DNA of 64,000 nt, from NCBI GenBank assembly GCA_944320725.1, contig CALUIM010000005.1, positions 62,001 through 126,000 on the forward strand, given 5' to 3'. How positions within the stretch are numbered: position 1 is the stretch's first letter; every line of letters starts with the position of its first letter. Below are positions 1 to 8,666 of this stretch, in pieces. The notes beneath the pieces are model-generated. The model was not told the DNA's origin, did no database searches, and saw nothing but the letters and a program-made list of their open reading frames with translations. The stretch is from an uncultured Coriobacteriaceae bacterium (GTDB lineage Bacteria > Actinomycetota > Coriobacteriia > Coriobacteriales > Coriobacteriaceae). The position numbers were made by a program, and so were the translations under genes.

Positions 1-567
1 TACCAGCACGTCGCCCGGTTTGATGTTGAGGATGGCCTCCAGCTGGAGGTGGAAGTCCTCGTAGTACACCGTGGGGATGTCGAGGCGCATGAGCTTGATG
101 GAAAACGCCCGCGCAACCGTGCCCGACGCGCCGAGGCCTGCAAGATATAGCTTATGGCCCGAGGTATATGCCGTATCGATGATATCGACCGCGTGCTCGA
201 GTTCTTTGTGGTCGAGCACGTTGCCGGTGCTTTCAAGCGAGCTGATGGTATAGGCGGTGAGCTTGTTGGCGACTGCGGCAGGGGTATCGTCGGGGCGGAT
301 ATCGGCCAGATCGAGCCCTGCATGCTCGCGTACGGCATTTGCCGCCGAAAGCGAGATCTTGAAGTCGCGGTACCCGGTTGCACCCATCGTACGTGCAAAG
401 CGCACGATGGTCGCCTCGCTCACGTTGCAGGCGTTAGCGAGCTCCTCGGTCGACATCGAGGGTACCTCATAGCGGTGCTCGAGGATGTAGGAGCCGATGG
501 TGTGATAGGCGCCGGAAAGGGTGGGCAGCGACCCTTCGATCATCGAGATGACGTTCTGCTTACCCAC
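1..567 (-). CDS. MurR/RpiR-family transcriptional regulator (3' part outside window)
   Basis: This is the N-terminal 189 residues of a sugar-phosphate-responsive repressor or activator. Residues 1-77 form the RpiR helix-turn-helix, with the typical run STEELANACNVSEATIVRF. A SIS sugar-phosphate-binding domain begins near residue 107 with LYLAGLGASGTVA. The start is GTG at 567, preceded by AGAGAGGGG. No in-frame ATG with a ribosome site exists upstream. It is divergent from a Gfo/Idh dehydrogenase and a mannose-family PTS operon, so it probably controls them in response to the phosphorylated sugar. The family call is firm; the effector is unknown. Confidence 0.93.
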   Translation of the reverse strand, partial: MGKQNVISMIEGSLPTLSGAYHTIGSYILEHRYEVPSMSTEELANACNVSEATIVRFARTMGATGYRDFKISLSAANAVREHAGLDLADIRPDDTPAAVANKLTAYTISSLESTGNVLDHKELEHAVDIIDTAYTSGHKLYLAGLGASGTVARAFSIKLMRLDIPTVYYEDFHLQLEAILNIKPGDVLV

Positions 568-867
568 GTGAACCCCTCTCTCATGGTAGGGCAGTCCCTA
601 TAAGTTTACGTGGTTTATTGCGACTTCGCGCCCCTCAATTCCCCTAAAGATTGCCTCGTGTCATATGTCCGTACATTTCACCAGCTACATGGGGGTACCG
701 TGTGCCGCCCCGACCGCTCACCGGGCAAAATCTCTCCCGACATACCGTTCACGGCGCTAAAAATCTCGTTCACGGAAATTTTGTTACATAGAAATAGCCC
801 AATACGAAACTTTCCTACAAGTGTGTTTATTATGGAAGAACGTTCAAACTAGAGGAAGGGAGTTCGT
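568..867. promoter_or_regulatory. Divergent control region between RpiR regulator and sugar operon
   Basis: This stretch is noticeably more AT-rich than its neighbours from about 760 onward. GAAACTTTC at 806-814 is a GAAA-N-TTTC inverted repeat, and a related GGAAATTTTG lies at 774-783. TATTAT at 828-833 could be the -10 of the rightward promoter, placing GAAACTTTC across the -35 position where a repressor would act. The assignment as RpiR operators is inference. I see no convincing gene in this stretch. Confidence 0.4.
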
Positions 868-1890
868 GTGAACGACAAGCTGAAGATCGCCGTTGTCGGA
901 GCCGGCATCTACGGTAGGAACCACCTCAACGGATACACCTGGAACCCGCGCTCTGAGCTTGTGGCTGTCTGCGATCTTTCCGAGAAGATCCGCCAGCAGG
1001 TCGAGGCCGAGTATGGCGTCAAGGCGTATGCCGATCTTGACGAGCTACTCACCACCGAAGACGTCGACGCCGTCTCCGTGGCCACCCCCGATCCCTATCA
1101 CAAGGACCCCGTGCTGACCGCCATCAAGCATGGCAAGGACGTGCTGGTCGAGAAGCCGCTTGCCACCACGTCGGCCGATGCGCATGAGATCATCGACGCC
1201 GCCGAGAAGGCCGGCGTGCGCGTGATGGTCGACTATCACAAGCGCTGGGATCCTGCATCGATCGCCGTGAAGAACAAGCTCGCCGAGGAGGGCACCGGCG
1301 CTCCGCTGCGCGGCTACATGCGCATGGACGATATCATCGACGTTCCCACGAACTGGCTTAACTGGGCGCACGCTTCCAGCCCCGTGCACTTCCTGGGTAC
1401 CCATTGCTACGACCTCATTCGCTGGTATATGGGCTGCGAGGTCACCGAGGTCTATGCGCGCGGCCACAAGGGCCTGCTCCAGTCCATGGGCGTTGACACC
1501 TACGACACCGTGACCGCGATGCTCCAGTTTGAGAACGGCTGCACGTGGACGGTCGAGAACTCCTGGATCGTTCCGAACGGCTTTGCCAAGGCGGACGACT
1601 CCTGCACGCACATCATGTGCGAGAATGCGCTCATCCGCGTCGATTCCCAGCGCCGTGGCGTCGAGTTCTTCGACAGCCAGAAGGGCTACACCCCCAATAT
1701 CTGCTTCATGCAGGACAACGGCGGTCGTCTCGCGGGCTTCGGCATCGATCCTATGCGCGACTTCGTCGACTGCATCCAGACGGGCAAGCCGTTCCTCGCC
1801 GGCCTCACCGACGGCCTCCATGCCGAGCTCATCGCCGAGGCCGTTACCAAGAGCGTCGAGACGCACGAGGCCGTGAAGCTCGAGTACTAA
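868..1890 (+). CDS. Gfo/Idh/MocA-family oxidoreductase
   Basis: A 340-residue cytosolic NAD(P)-dependent sugar or polyol dehydrogenase. The Rossmann motif GAGIYG lies at residues 11-16, the family EKP motif at 95-97 (EKPLAT), and a G-x-H-x3-D active-site stretch at about 177-182 (LGTHCYDLIRW), supplying the usual His and Asp. It starts at GTG 868 behind AGGAAGGG. It leads a run that continues into PTS EIIB after 156 bases, so it probably oxidises or epimerises the sugar that the PTS brings in. The substrate cannot be read from sequence; inositol, glucoside or sialic-acid-type substrates are all possible for this family. Confidence 0.9.
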   Translation: MNDKLKIAVVGAGIYGRNHLNGYTWNPRSELVAVCDLSEKIRQQVEAEYGVKAYADLDELLTTEDVDAVSVATPDPYHKDPVLTAIKHGKDVLVEKPLATTSADAHEIIDAAEKAGVRVMVDYHKRWDPASIAVKNKLAEEGTGAPLRGYMRMDDIIDVPTNWLNWAHASSPVHFLGTHCYDLIRWYMGCEVTEVYARGHKGLLQSMGVDTYDTVTAMLQFENGCTWTVENSWIVPNGFAKADDSCTHIMCENALIRVDSQRRGVEFFDSQKGYTPNICFMQDNGGRLAGFGIDPMRDFVDCIQTGKPFLAGLTDGLHAELIAEAVTKSVETHEAVKLEY

Positions 1891-1908
1891 GCACGTCGTT
1901 CGGCGTTT

Positions 1909-1979
1909 CGGGAAGGCGGGCGCCAAACCGGCGGTACCGTCCCCCAACCGACCGCTTTGTAACGTCGGCCGCCTTCCCG
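1909..1979. repeat. Widely spaced 11-bp inverted repeat
   Basis: CGGGAAGGCGG at 1909-1919 is exactly complementary to CCGCCTTCCCG at 1969-1979, leaving 49 bases between them that contain further C/G-rich partial pairings. It sits between the dehydrogenase and EIIB genes. It may be a transcript-folding element (partial terminator or processing site) separating the two expression levels. No T-run follows. Confidence 0.45.
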
Positions 1980-2046
1980 CGTACCACGTCAAACGACACG
2001 GTATCTTGGATTTGTAGGGTTTCGTTATAAGAAAGGAATGGTGCTC

Positions 2047-2523
2047 ATGTCTACTATGAAGATGGTCCGCGTGGACTACCGCCTCGTGCATGGTCAGATT
2101 GTGGCGAAGTGGATCAAGTTCCGTCCCGTCGACCGCCTGATTCTCGTCGATGATGCGCTCATCAACGACGACTTCATGGCCGACATCTATCGCATGTCTG
2201 CGGGCGACAAGGAAGTCGACATCACCACCGTTGCCGACATCCAGCAGGCGCTGGATCGCAAGGACGACAACGTGATGCTCATCTTCAAGGATGTCGACAG
2301 CGCGTATCAGGCGTTCAAGAACGGCATCGCCATCCCCGAGCTCAATGTGGGTGCCGTGCAGTCGGCACCCAATCGCAAGAACGCGATGCAGGGCGTTGCG
2401 CTCTCGCCGGAGGAGTACGACAAGCTGGCCGAGATCAAGGCTTCGGGTATCAACGTCTACCTGCAGCCCATTCCCGAGACCTCGGCAAACAGCCTCGAAT
2501 CCGTTGAGGGCAAGGTTAAATAG
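2047..2523 (+). CDS. PTS mannose/fructose/sorbose-family EIIB subunit
   Basis: The cytosolic EIIB domain, 158 residues. It takes phosphate from EIIA and passes it to the incoming sugar. The N-terminus VRVDYRLVHGQIV carries the phosphorylated His (about residue 15) of the EIIB-man fold. I prefer ATG 2047, because AAGGA at 2032-2036 is 10 bases upstream; an in-frame ATG at 2038 lies too close to that ribosome site. The gene is followed 35 bases later by EIIC. The fold is clear, but the sugar specificity is not; mannose-family PTSs also carry GlcNAc, galactosamine, sorbose and fructosyl-lysine. Confidence 0.92.
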   Translation: MSTMKMVRVDYRLVHGQIVAKWIKFRPVDRLILVDDALINDDFMADIYRMSAGDKEVDITTVADIQQALDRKDDNVMLIFKDVDSAYQAFKNGIAIPELNVGAVQSAPNRKNAMQGVALSPEEYDKLAEIKASGINVYLQPIPETSANSLESVEGKVK

Positions 2524-2558
2524 GCAGGAAACTGCAAGTTAGAGAGAGGAGAGTCCTT

Positions 2559-3320
2559 ATGGAAGGCGCACAGCTTATTCTCATGGCGGTGGCTATGGGC
2601 GTGCTGTACTGGCTTGCGCGAGGCATGATCGGCGGTTACTTCGCCCTGTTCTTCTTCGCGAGCCCCATCTTCGTTGGCGTCGTTGCCGGCGCTATCTACG
2701 GTGATGTCGTCCAGGGCCTCATCATCGGTGGCGGTATCGCTGCCGTGTTCGCCGGTATCATCGCACCCGGCGGCAACCTACCGACCGACTCGGCACTTGC
2801 TGCAACAACGGTCATTCCCATTGCACTTGCAACCGGTCTTTCCGTCGAGCAGGCTATCGCGTTCGCGGTGCCCATGGGCCTCGTTGGCTCGCTCGTCACC
2901 ACGCTTCGCCGCTTCGTGAACATCATCTTCGTGCACCGTGCCGATGCTGCGGTTGCCAAGGGTGATACCGCCGAGCTTTCGCGCTGCGCGCTTATCTATC
3001 CTCCCATTATCGAGCTCCCCATCCTCTTCCTCCCGGTCTTCATCGTCGTGATGTTTGGCCAGGATGCCATGCTCGCTTTCATGAACGTCGTGCCCGACTG
3101 GGTCATGCAGGGCCTCTCCGTCGCCGGCGGCGTTATGCCCGCTATCGGCTTCGCCCTCATCATGAACATGATTGGTCAGCCCAAGATGCTGCCCTACACC
3201 GTGATCGGCTTCATCATGGTCCAGTGCCTGTCGCTGAACAACATCACCGCTGGCCTCGTTGCCGGCTGCGTAGCCGTTCTGGTTGTCATGGCAAAGCGCG
3301 ACGCTGCTAAGGAGGCGTAA
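2559..3320 (+). CDS. PTS mannose/sorbose-family EIIC membrane subunit
   Basis: A 253-residue, strongly hydrophobic integral membrane protein forming, with EIID, the sugar-conducting channel. Stretches such as GLIIGGGIAAVFAGIIAPGG and PTDSALAATTVIPIALATGL match the EIIC-sorbose family, and the length is usual. GAGAGGAGAG lies just before ATG 2559. The stop is four bases from the EIID start, so the two are translated together. Confidence 0.93.
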   Translation: MEGAQLILMAVAMGVLYWLARGMIGGYFALFFFASPIFVGVVAGAIYGDVVQGLIIGGGIAAVFAGIIAPGGNLPTDSALAATTVIPIALATGLSVEQAIAFAVPMGLVGSLVTTLRRFVNIIFVHRADAAVAKGDTAELSRCALIYPPIIELPILFLPVFIVVMFGQDAMLAFMNVVPDWVMQGLSVAGGVMPAIGFALIMNMIGQPKMLPYTVIGFIMVQCLSLNNITAGLVAGCVAVLVVMAKRDAAKEA

Positions 3321-3323
3321 CAA

Positions 3324-4148
3324 ATGGCTGAAGATACCAAGCGCATCTCCCTTACAACGGCTGATGTAAACAAGGTCATCGCTCGCTGGTACATCAACTG
3401 CGAGATCTCGCTCAACTTCGAGCGTATGCAGTCCATCGCGTTCACCGACGCGCTCCTGCCCGCGCTCAAGAAGCTCTATCCCAACAAAGATGATCTCAAG
3501 GACGCCATGACGCGTCACATGGAGCTCTTCAATACCAACGCCACCGCCGGCGGCCTCATCTTGGGTACCGTCCTGGCGATGGAGGAGGAGAAGGCGAACA
3601 ACATCGACGCCATCCCCGGCGAGTCGATCATCGCGGTCAAGACCGGCCTCATGGGTCCCTGCGCCGCATTCGGCGACTCGTTCTCTGCAGGCACCATCAC
3701 CACGCTGTTCATCCTCGCCGCGTGCTCGCTTGCGCAGCAGGGCAACTTCCTCGGCGTGCTCGTGCTGTTCCTCGGCACGATGGTGACGCTCTGCGAGCTC
3801 ATCCTCACCACGAAGCTCACCTACAAGCAGGGTCGCTCCGCCATTAAGAACGTGCTCGGCTCGGCGCTCATGAACTCCGTGACCGAGGGCGCCAACATCC
3901 TTGGCATGACCATGATGGGCGTGCTTACCTCTTCGATGGTGTCGCTGTCGCTGGCATTGCAGGTGACCTCGGGTGAGTCGACGATGGTCATTCAGGATCA
4001 GCTGGACACCCTCATGCCCGGTCTGCTCCAGATTGCCGTACTGTTCACCTACTATCTGCTCATCAGCAAGAAGAACGTGAGCATCGTCAAGCTCGTGCTC
4101 GGCACCCTCGTGGTTGCGCTCGTGCTCGCCTTCTTCGGCATCGTTTAG
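3324..4148 (+). CDS. PTS mannose-family EIID membrane subunit
   Basis: A 274-residue partner of EIIC. The N-terminal half is largely cytosolic with ARWYINCEISLNFERMQSIA, the characteristic EIID opening. The glycine-rich ALMNSVTEGANILGMTMMG and C-terminal helices ending LVLGTLVVALVLAFFGIV span the membrane. It follows EIIC by three bases. A strong double hairpin separates it from the EIIA gene, which may allow different amounts of membrane and soluble components. Confidence 0.92.
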   Translation: MAEDTKRISLTTADVNKVIARWYINCEISLNFERMQSIAFTDALLPALKKLYPNKDDLKDAMTRHMELFNTNATAGGLILGTVLAMEEEKANNIDAIPGESIIAVKTGLMGPCAAFGDSFSAGTITTLFILAACSLAQQGNFLGVLVLFLGTMVTLCELILTTKLTYKQGRSAIKNVLGSALMNSVTEGANILGMTMMGVLTSSMVSLSLALQVTSGESTMVIQDQLDTLMPGLLQIAVLFTYYLLISKKNVSIVKLVLGTLVVALVLAFFGIV

Positions 4149-4163
4149 GTCGCATGTGCGTCT

Positions 4164-4238
4164 GCGCTGCGGGGGCGGGCCCCTCGCAGCGCATCGGCGC
4201 ATGGCAGCCAGCCCCGCGCCGGCGCCATGCGCCTTTTT
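4164..4238 (+). terminator. Tandem hairpins with T-run between EIID and EIIA
   Basis: The first hairpin pairs GCGCTGCG (4164-4171) with CGCAGCGC (4185-4192) around a further GGGG/CCCC stem. The second pairs GGCGCATGGC (4196-4205) with GCCATGCGCC (4224-4233) and is followed by TTTTT (4234-4238), a good intrinsic terminator. Placed inside a PTS operon, it probably acts as a partial terminator or RNA stabiliser for the upstream message. Confidence 0.8.
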
Positions 4239-4278
4239 ATTACCTGTAACACATCAGCTCGATAACAAGGAGTCTGTT

Positions 4279-4695
4279 ATGAAAGGCATTGTTCTGGTAA
4301 GCCACGGCCACCTCGCCGAGGGCATGCTCGACGCCGTCAAGATGTTCGCCGGCGAGCCCGAGCAGATCGAGGCGCTGGGCTTCATGCCCGGTCAGGAGAT
4401 GGCCGAGTTTGCGCTGGCGCTCAAGCAGGCGGTCGAGAACGTCGATACCGGCGACGGCGTCGTGGTCTTCTGCGATCTGCTGTTTGGCTCGCCGTGCAAC
4501 TGCTCCGGCATGCTCCTGCGTGATCCCGAGAGTCTTGATCGGGTGCAGGTGGTGACCGGCGTGAACCTGCCTATGGTGATTGAATACGTGACCGCGCGCG
4601 GTTTTGGCATGGATGTCGAGACGCTCATTCAGACCGGTCGCGATGGCATCACCGACTACAACGAGCTGCATCGCGCGCGCATGGCGAAGGCATAG
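4279..4695 (+). CDS. PTS mannose-family EIIA subunit
   Basis: A 138-residue soluble EIIA that accepts phosphate from HPr. MKGIVLVSHGHLAEGM places the expected active-site His at residue 9, and CDLLFGSPCN matches the conserved D-L-x-G-x-P segment. Start ATG 4279 has AAGGAG at 4267-4272. The separate EIIA gene after EIIBCD is a known arrangement for this family. It follows the terminator hairpins, so it may also have its own promoter, though none is obvious in the short gap. Confidence 0.93.
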   Translation: MKGIVLVSHGHLAEGMLDAVKMFAGEPEQIEALGFMPGQEMAEFALALKQAVENVDTGDGVVVFCDLLFGSPCNCSGMLLRDPESLDRVQVVTGVNLPMVIEYVTARGFGMDVETLIQTGRDGITDYNELHRARMAKA

Positions 4696-4701
4696 CGCCC
4701 T

Positions 4702-5190
4702 ATGGACGAGAACGACATCAGGGAGCTCCTGCTGGGACGCGGCATCGACTTTGCCCATCATGCGACGCTGCTCGCCACGCTCAAGCCCACCGTGGGCGCG
4801 TACCACAACGGCATGGGCGACTACATGAACACGATGCGCGAGCACGTGCTGCATCTCAATAGTTCTGGCATCGCCATCATCCCCATTGACGATCGCCGCG
4901 GCAAGATGATCGAAGACGAGCTGCTGTTCATCCCGAACGAGAAGATCGCGCAGCTCAAGATGAACATGAAGCTCATGAGTCTCACGTTTACCATCGATAC
5001 CGAAGACGGCGAGCTTGTCTACAAGGTGCGGCGCAGTGTGTTGGGAGCGCCCTGGCACAAGGAAAACCTGGCGTTCATCCTGCTTCGCGCCGGCGCGGGC
5101 GACGCACAGGATGCCGCAGCTGCGGTAACGGTTGCCGAGCACGAGGCGGTACCTCGTGAAGACGATGCGTCCCACGGCACGGATGCGTAG
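4702..5190 (+). CDS. Conserved-looking protein of unknown function
   Basis: A 162-residue soluble protein starting six bases after EIIA, so almost certainly co-transcribed with the PTS. I do not recognise a family. The central part (about residues 45-115: IAIIPIDDRRGKMIEDELLF, then LTFTIDTEDGELVYKVRR) alternates strands and charged turns and could be a small beta-barrel such as a PH-like fold. The last 35 residues are Ala/Asp/Glu-rich and probably disordered. No signal peptide or membrane helix is present. The ribosome site is weak, which suggests coupling to EIIA translation. Any role in sugar uptake is inferred from position only. Confidence 0.7.
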   Translation: MDENDIRELLLGRGIDFAHHATLLATLKPTVGAYHNGMGDYMNTMREHVLHLNSSGIAIIPIDDRRGKMIEDELLFIPNEKIAQLKMNMKLMSLTFTIDTEDGELVYKVRRSVLGAPWHKENLAFILLRAGAGDAQDAAAAVTVAEHEAVPREDDASHGTDA

Positions 5191-5248
5191 CCTTTGATAC
5201 CATAGGCTTTCAAAGGAAGCGCAGGATTTTGGCAGAGCGGAGGCGCGC

Positions 5249-5848
5249 ATGACGCGCGACGAGGCGTTGCAGGTATTAGGGTTGAAGCAAGGCGCATCTC
5301 CTCGCGAGGTGCGCCTTGCCTATCGTGAGCTCGCCCAGATGCTCCATCCCGACAAATTCAACGACAACAAGAAGCTTCGCGCGCGCGCCGAGCAGCAGAT
5401 GCGTTCCATTAATGAAGCGCGGGACGTATTGCTCAAAGGTGTTTCCGCAACATCGAGCCATGCTGATGGCGCGGCCTCGCGCAGGACGCGTACCTCGGGT
5501 GCTTCCGCCTCGACACCCGCGGAGATCGCCTTTGAGGCCGAGGCTCGTGCACATGCCGCGGAAACTGCCCGCCTTACCGTGGTGGCTCAGGCACGCACGC
5601 TGCGCGAGCGCCGCGGGGGCATGGTGGGTATGATCGCCGTCGCCGCGCTGGTGCTGATAGTTACCTGGCGTATGAGCGGGCTGGTGGGAAGCGTGGTCTC
5701 GTCGGTGGCGCTCATGGTGACGGTGTGGGGCATCTTCGATGTCGTGACCCTGTCAAACCAGATGAAGGTGCTTGCACAGCGCGCCCGCGAACTCCAGCGG
5801 CAGCGCGATGCCGCACGCGATATTGCCCGCCGCGCCCGTGAGCTTTGA
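5249..5848 (+). CDS. DnaJ-domain membrane protein
   Basis: A 199-residue protein. Residues 1-65 are a J domain (EALQVLGLKQGASPREVRLA, with the Hsp70-stimulating HPD in MLHPDKF). A Ser/Ala-rich linker follows, then two hydrophobic helices (about residues 128-146, IAVAALVLIVTW, and 150-170, VALMVTVWGIFDVV) and a basic C-terminal helix. The J domain should face the cytosol, recruiting DnaK to the membrane. It lacks the Gly/Phe and zinc-finger regions of true DnaJ. GCGGAGG precedes ATG 5249. Confidence 0.85.
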   Translation: MTRDEALQVLGLKQGASPREVRLAYRELAQMLHPDKFNDNKKLRARAEQQMRSINEARDVLLKGVSATSSHADGAASRRTRTSGASASTPAEIAFEAEARAHAAETARLTVVAQARTLRERRGGMVGMIAVAALVLIVTWRMSGLVGSVVSSVALMVTVWGIFDVVTLSNQMKVLAQRARELQRQRDAARDIARRAREL

Positions 5849-5935
5849 GATCCTGCGCGTCGCGGCACACCTGGCCCGCGCGTGCGTAGCCGCCGTGCTA
5901 GAATGACCCTCAATCGTATGGAAGGGATGCACGAC

Positions 5936-6385
5936 ATGAGCAATGCGCAACAGCATACGGGCGCGGTGTCGCCCGAGCTCGATGAGATGGTGTGTGACCT
6001 CATCGGCTTCATGCTCGATGAGCTTGCCGAGGGTCGTGACCCCGGTGTGGTGGCGTGTGCCGAGGATGCGGCGTCCGGTCGCATCGAAGCGGCGTTTTCC
6101 GATGACGGTGAAGAGGCTTGTCTCGAGGCGGCGCAGGCGTTCATTATGCAACATGCGGCAGGCGTTCCTGCCGACGGCATGGGTACGATGGATCGATATG
6201 CCATCGCGTACGCCGGAGCCGTCGAGGTCGAAGGGGCGTATCACGACGCCGTGCTCGTAAGTTTCTTTGAACGCGCCTTGCCGGTGGGATACTCGGCATA
6301 CGTGCTGTTCGAGAACGCCGGTGCAGGCGATGCGTTCGGCTGGGCCGATCCCGAGCCCGCCGGCGAGGAGCCAGCGCTTATCTAG
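5936..6385 (+). CDS. Hypothetical acidic protein
   Basis: 149 residues, strongly acidic, with no signal peptide or membrane segment. I chose ATG 5936 (MSNAQQHTGAVSPEL) because GAAGGG at 5921-5926 is nine bases upstream; ATG 5927 directly abuts that ribosome site. The sequence reads as a small mixed alpha/beta domain (EGAYHDAVLVSFFERALP). I recognise no family. It precedes typA by 230 bases and does not appear to share its transcript. Confidence 0.7.
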   Translation: MSNAQQHTGAVSPELDEMVCDLIGFMLDELAEGRDPGVVACAEDAASGRIEAAFSDDGEEACLEAAQAFIMQHAAGVPADGMGTMDRYAIAYAGAVEVEGAYHDAVLVSFFERALPVGYSAYVLFENAGAGDAFGWADPEPAGEEPALI

Positions 6386-6414
6386 CGCGTCCCCGCGACG
6401 TGGAATTCTAGCGA

Positions 6415-6470
6415 TACAAAGCGCTTACAGCGTGAACTTAGCCGTTTACCTCTTTTTCGTTTACTATAAT
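6415..6470 (+). promoter_or_regulatory. Putative typA promoter with upstream 17-bp element
   Basis: TATAAT at 6465-6470 is a perfect -10; the -35 is weak (GTTTAC around 6444-6449). The 17 bases TACAAAGCGCTTACAGC at 6415-6431 recur with one change upstream of the giant surface protein at 8671-8687. A leader of about 140 bases would follow, containing the long-range pairing CATGCCG (6538-6544) with CGGCATG (6583-6589) just ahead of the ribosome site. Confidence 0.55.
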
Positions 6471-6615
6471 GGCTGTTTGCGCTAACGGATGCCCACCCGC
6501 CCCGCGCATCACGACCATATTCACATCATGACCCATTCATGCCGTATCGAGTCGAGGCGTCTCCCGCCGGAATCATCTCGTGCGGCATGTAGGACGAATA
6601 GGGGAGCAGAACACC

Positions 6616-8454
6616 ATGCGAGTCGATAATCTCAGAAACATCGCAATCATCGCGCACGTCGACCACGGCAAGACCACGCTCGTCGACAAGCTGCTGCGCG
6701 CAACGGATGCTTTCCGTGCCAACCAGCAGGTCGAGGAGCGCGTGCTTGACTCTAACGACCAGGAGCGCGAGCGCGGCATCACCATTCTCGCGAAGAACTG
6801 CTCCATCGAGTACAAGGGTGTCAAGATCAACGTCATCGACACGCCCGGCCACGCCGACTTTGGTGGCGAGGTAGAGCGCGTGCTCAAGATGGCCGACGGC
6901 GCCCTCCTGCTCGTCGACGCGTTCGAGGGCCCTATGCCTCAGACCCGCTTCGTGCTGTCGCATGCCATTGCCACGGGGCTGCGCGTCATGATCGTGATTA
7001 ACAAAATCGACCGTCCGGGCGCCGACCCCGAGCGCGCCTACAACGACTGCCTCGATCTTATGGCCGACCTTGGCGCCAACGACGAGCAGCTTGAGTTCGC
7101 CATGGAGCACGTGGTGTATGCAAGTGCTGTGAATGGCTATGCACGCTATCAGCCCGATGACGACAACCAGGATATGTATCCGCTGCTCGACATGATTCTC
7201 GCCGACATGCCCGCTCCCGAGGTCGACGATGCCGCGCCGCTCGCTATGCAGTGCGTTACCATCGATCACTCGAGCTATGTGGGCCGTATCGGCATCGGCC
7301 GTATCTACTCCGGCACGCTGCATTCCGGCGACAAGATTCTGGTGGTCAAAAACGATGGTAGTTCGAGCGTGCAGACCGTGAAGCAGCTTTTCACGTTCGA
7401 TTATCTCGGCCGCACCGAGTGCCAAGAGGTGCAGGCTGGTGATATCGCCGCGGTGGTGGGTATCGATCACACCGACATCGGCGATGTGTACACCGATCCC
7501 GATAACCCGGTGCACCTCGATCCCATCGAGATCGATCCTCCTACCCTCTCTGTCGTGTTCGAGGCGTCAACCTCGCCGCTCGTGGGGCGCGACGGCGACA
7601 TCGTGGGCGCGCGCCAGCTCAAAGAGCGTCTCGCTCAGGAAGCCGAGAACAACGTGACCATGAAGATCGAGGAGCTCGAGGACAAGAGCGGTGTCGAGGT
7701 TTCCGGCCGCGGCATCCTGCATCTTTCGGTGCTCATGGAGACTATGCGCCGCGAGGGCTATGAGTTCCAGGTGGGGCGCCCGCGCGTTCTCATCAAGAAG
7801 GATGAGAACGGCAACCGCATGGAGCCGGTCGAGCAGGCCGTGGTGGAGTGCCCCGACGAGTACTCGGGTAAGGTCATCGAGATCTTCGGCAATGCGGGCG
7901 GCACCATGACTAACATGCACGCCGGCAACACCGTGACGCATATCGAGTTCAAGATCCCCACGCGCGGCATCATGGGTCTCAAGAATCGCATCTTGAACGT
8001 TACCCATGGCGAGGGCGTTTTCTATCACACCTTCCTGGAATATGGTCCGTATGCCGGCGAGCTCGGTCAGCGCAACAACGGCGCCATGATCTCCATGACC
8101 ACCGAGAAAGCCGTGGCGTATGCGCTCGGAACGCTGCAGGAGCGCGGCCAGCTCTTCGTGGAACCCGGCACCGAGTGCTATGAGGGCATGCTCGTGGGCG
8201 AGCGCAACAAGCCGGGCGATATGGTGGTGAACATCGCGCGCACCAAGAACCTCGGCAACCAGCGCTCCTCGACTGCAGATATCGCCGTGCAGCTCACGCC
8301 GCCGCGCACCTTCACGCTCGAGGAAGCGCTCGAGTACATTGCCGACGATGAGCTTGTCGAGATTACGCCCAAGAACATCCGTCTGCGCAAGCGCATCCTT
8401 GATGCCACCGCGCGCAAGAAAGCTGCTGTTCGTGCTGGTCAGGTGAACAAGTAG
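6616..8454 (+). CDS. typA: Ribosome-associated GTPase TypA/BipA
   Basis: A 612-residue translational GTPase related to EF-G, acting in 50S assembly and stress-dependent translation. The P-loop [10 protein letters not shown] is at residues 14-23, the switch region at [16 protein letters not shown], and the G3 motif in [20 protein letters not shown] supplies the NKxD guanine-specificity box. The C-terminal RNA-binding part ends [23 protein letters not shown] 6616 with AGGGGAG at 6600-6606 is chosen over an upstream in-frame ATG. The length and order of domains match the family. Confidence 0.97.
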   Translation: MRVDNLRNIAIIAHVDHGKTTLVDKLLRATDAFRANQQVEERVLDSNDQERERGITILAKNCSIEYKGVKINVIDTPGHADFGGEVERVLKMADGALLLVDAFEGPMPQTRFVLSHAIATGLRVMIVINKIDRPGADPERAYNDCLDLMADLGANDEQLEFAMEHVVYASAVNGYARYQPDDDNQDMYPLLDMILADMPAPEVDDAAPLAMQCVTIDHSSYVGRIGIGRIYSGTLHSGDKILVVKNDGSSSVQTVKQLFTFDYLGRTECQEVQAGDIAAVVGIDHTDIGDVYTDPDNPVHLDPIEIDPPTLSVVFEASTSPLVGRDGDIVGARQLKERLAQEAENNVTMKIEELEDKSGVEVSGRGILHLSVLMETMRREGYEFQVGRPRVLIKKDENGNRMEPVEQAVVECPDEYSGKVIEIFGNAGGTMTNMHAGNTVTHIEFKIPTRGIMGLKNRILNVTHGEGVFYHTFLEYGPYAGELGQRNNGAMISMTTEKAVAYALGTLQERGQLFVEPGTECYEGMLVGERNKPGDMVVNIARTKNLGNQRSSTADIAVQLTPPRTFTLEEALEYIADDELVEITPKNIRLRKRILDATARKKAAVRAGQVNK

Positions 8455-8529
8455 GCCGGTCGGCTAGGTTGGTGTTGCGAAGGGCTCTGCGCCTCCGCGC
8501 ATCTACCCAATAATAGTTTGAATGCACGA

Positions 8530-8552
8530 GCCCGTCGGACTTGCCGGCGGGC
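8530..8552 (+). terminator. Hairpin after typA
   Basis: GCCCGTCGG (8530-8538) pairs with CCGGCGGGC (8544-8552), nine pairs with one G-T, around a five-base loop. The following tract is only loosely T-rich. It is a likely terminator for typA. The rest of 8455-8666 shows no gene. Confidence 0.55.
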
Positions 8553-8666
8553 CGCTTGTATTTGAACTTACCATGGCTTGGGACACGCATCTCGTCCACA
8601 ACGGAGTATGGCAAGCAGTTCGCTATGCGGGAGGGCACGACGGCTCTTCCCAATGAAAAAAACGGT

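Noticed and set aside
2026-2031. TATAAG as a -10 box for the EIIB gene
   Set aside because: The start of transcription would fall on or after the ribosome site of EIIB, and no -35 stands at a suitable distance.
5191-5216. CCTTTGA/TCAAAGG inverted repeat before the DnaJ-domain gene
   Set aside because: Only seven pairs with a 12-base loop and no T-run; too weak to call a terminator or operator.
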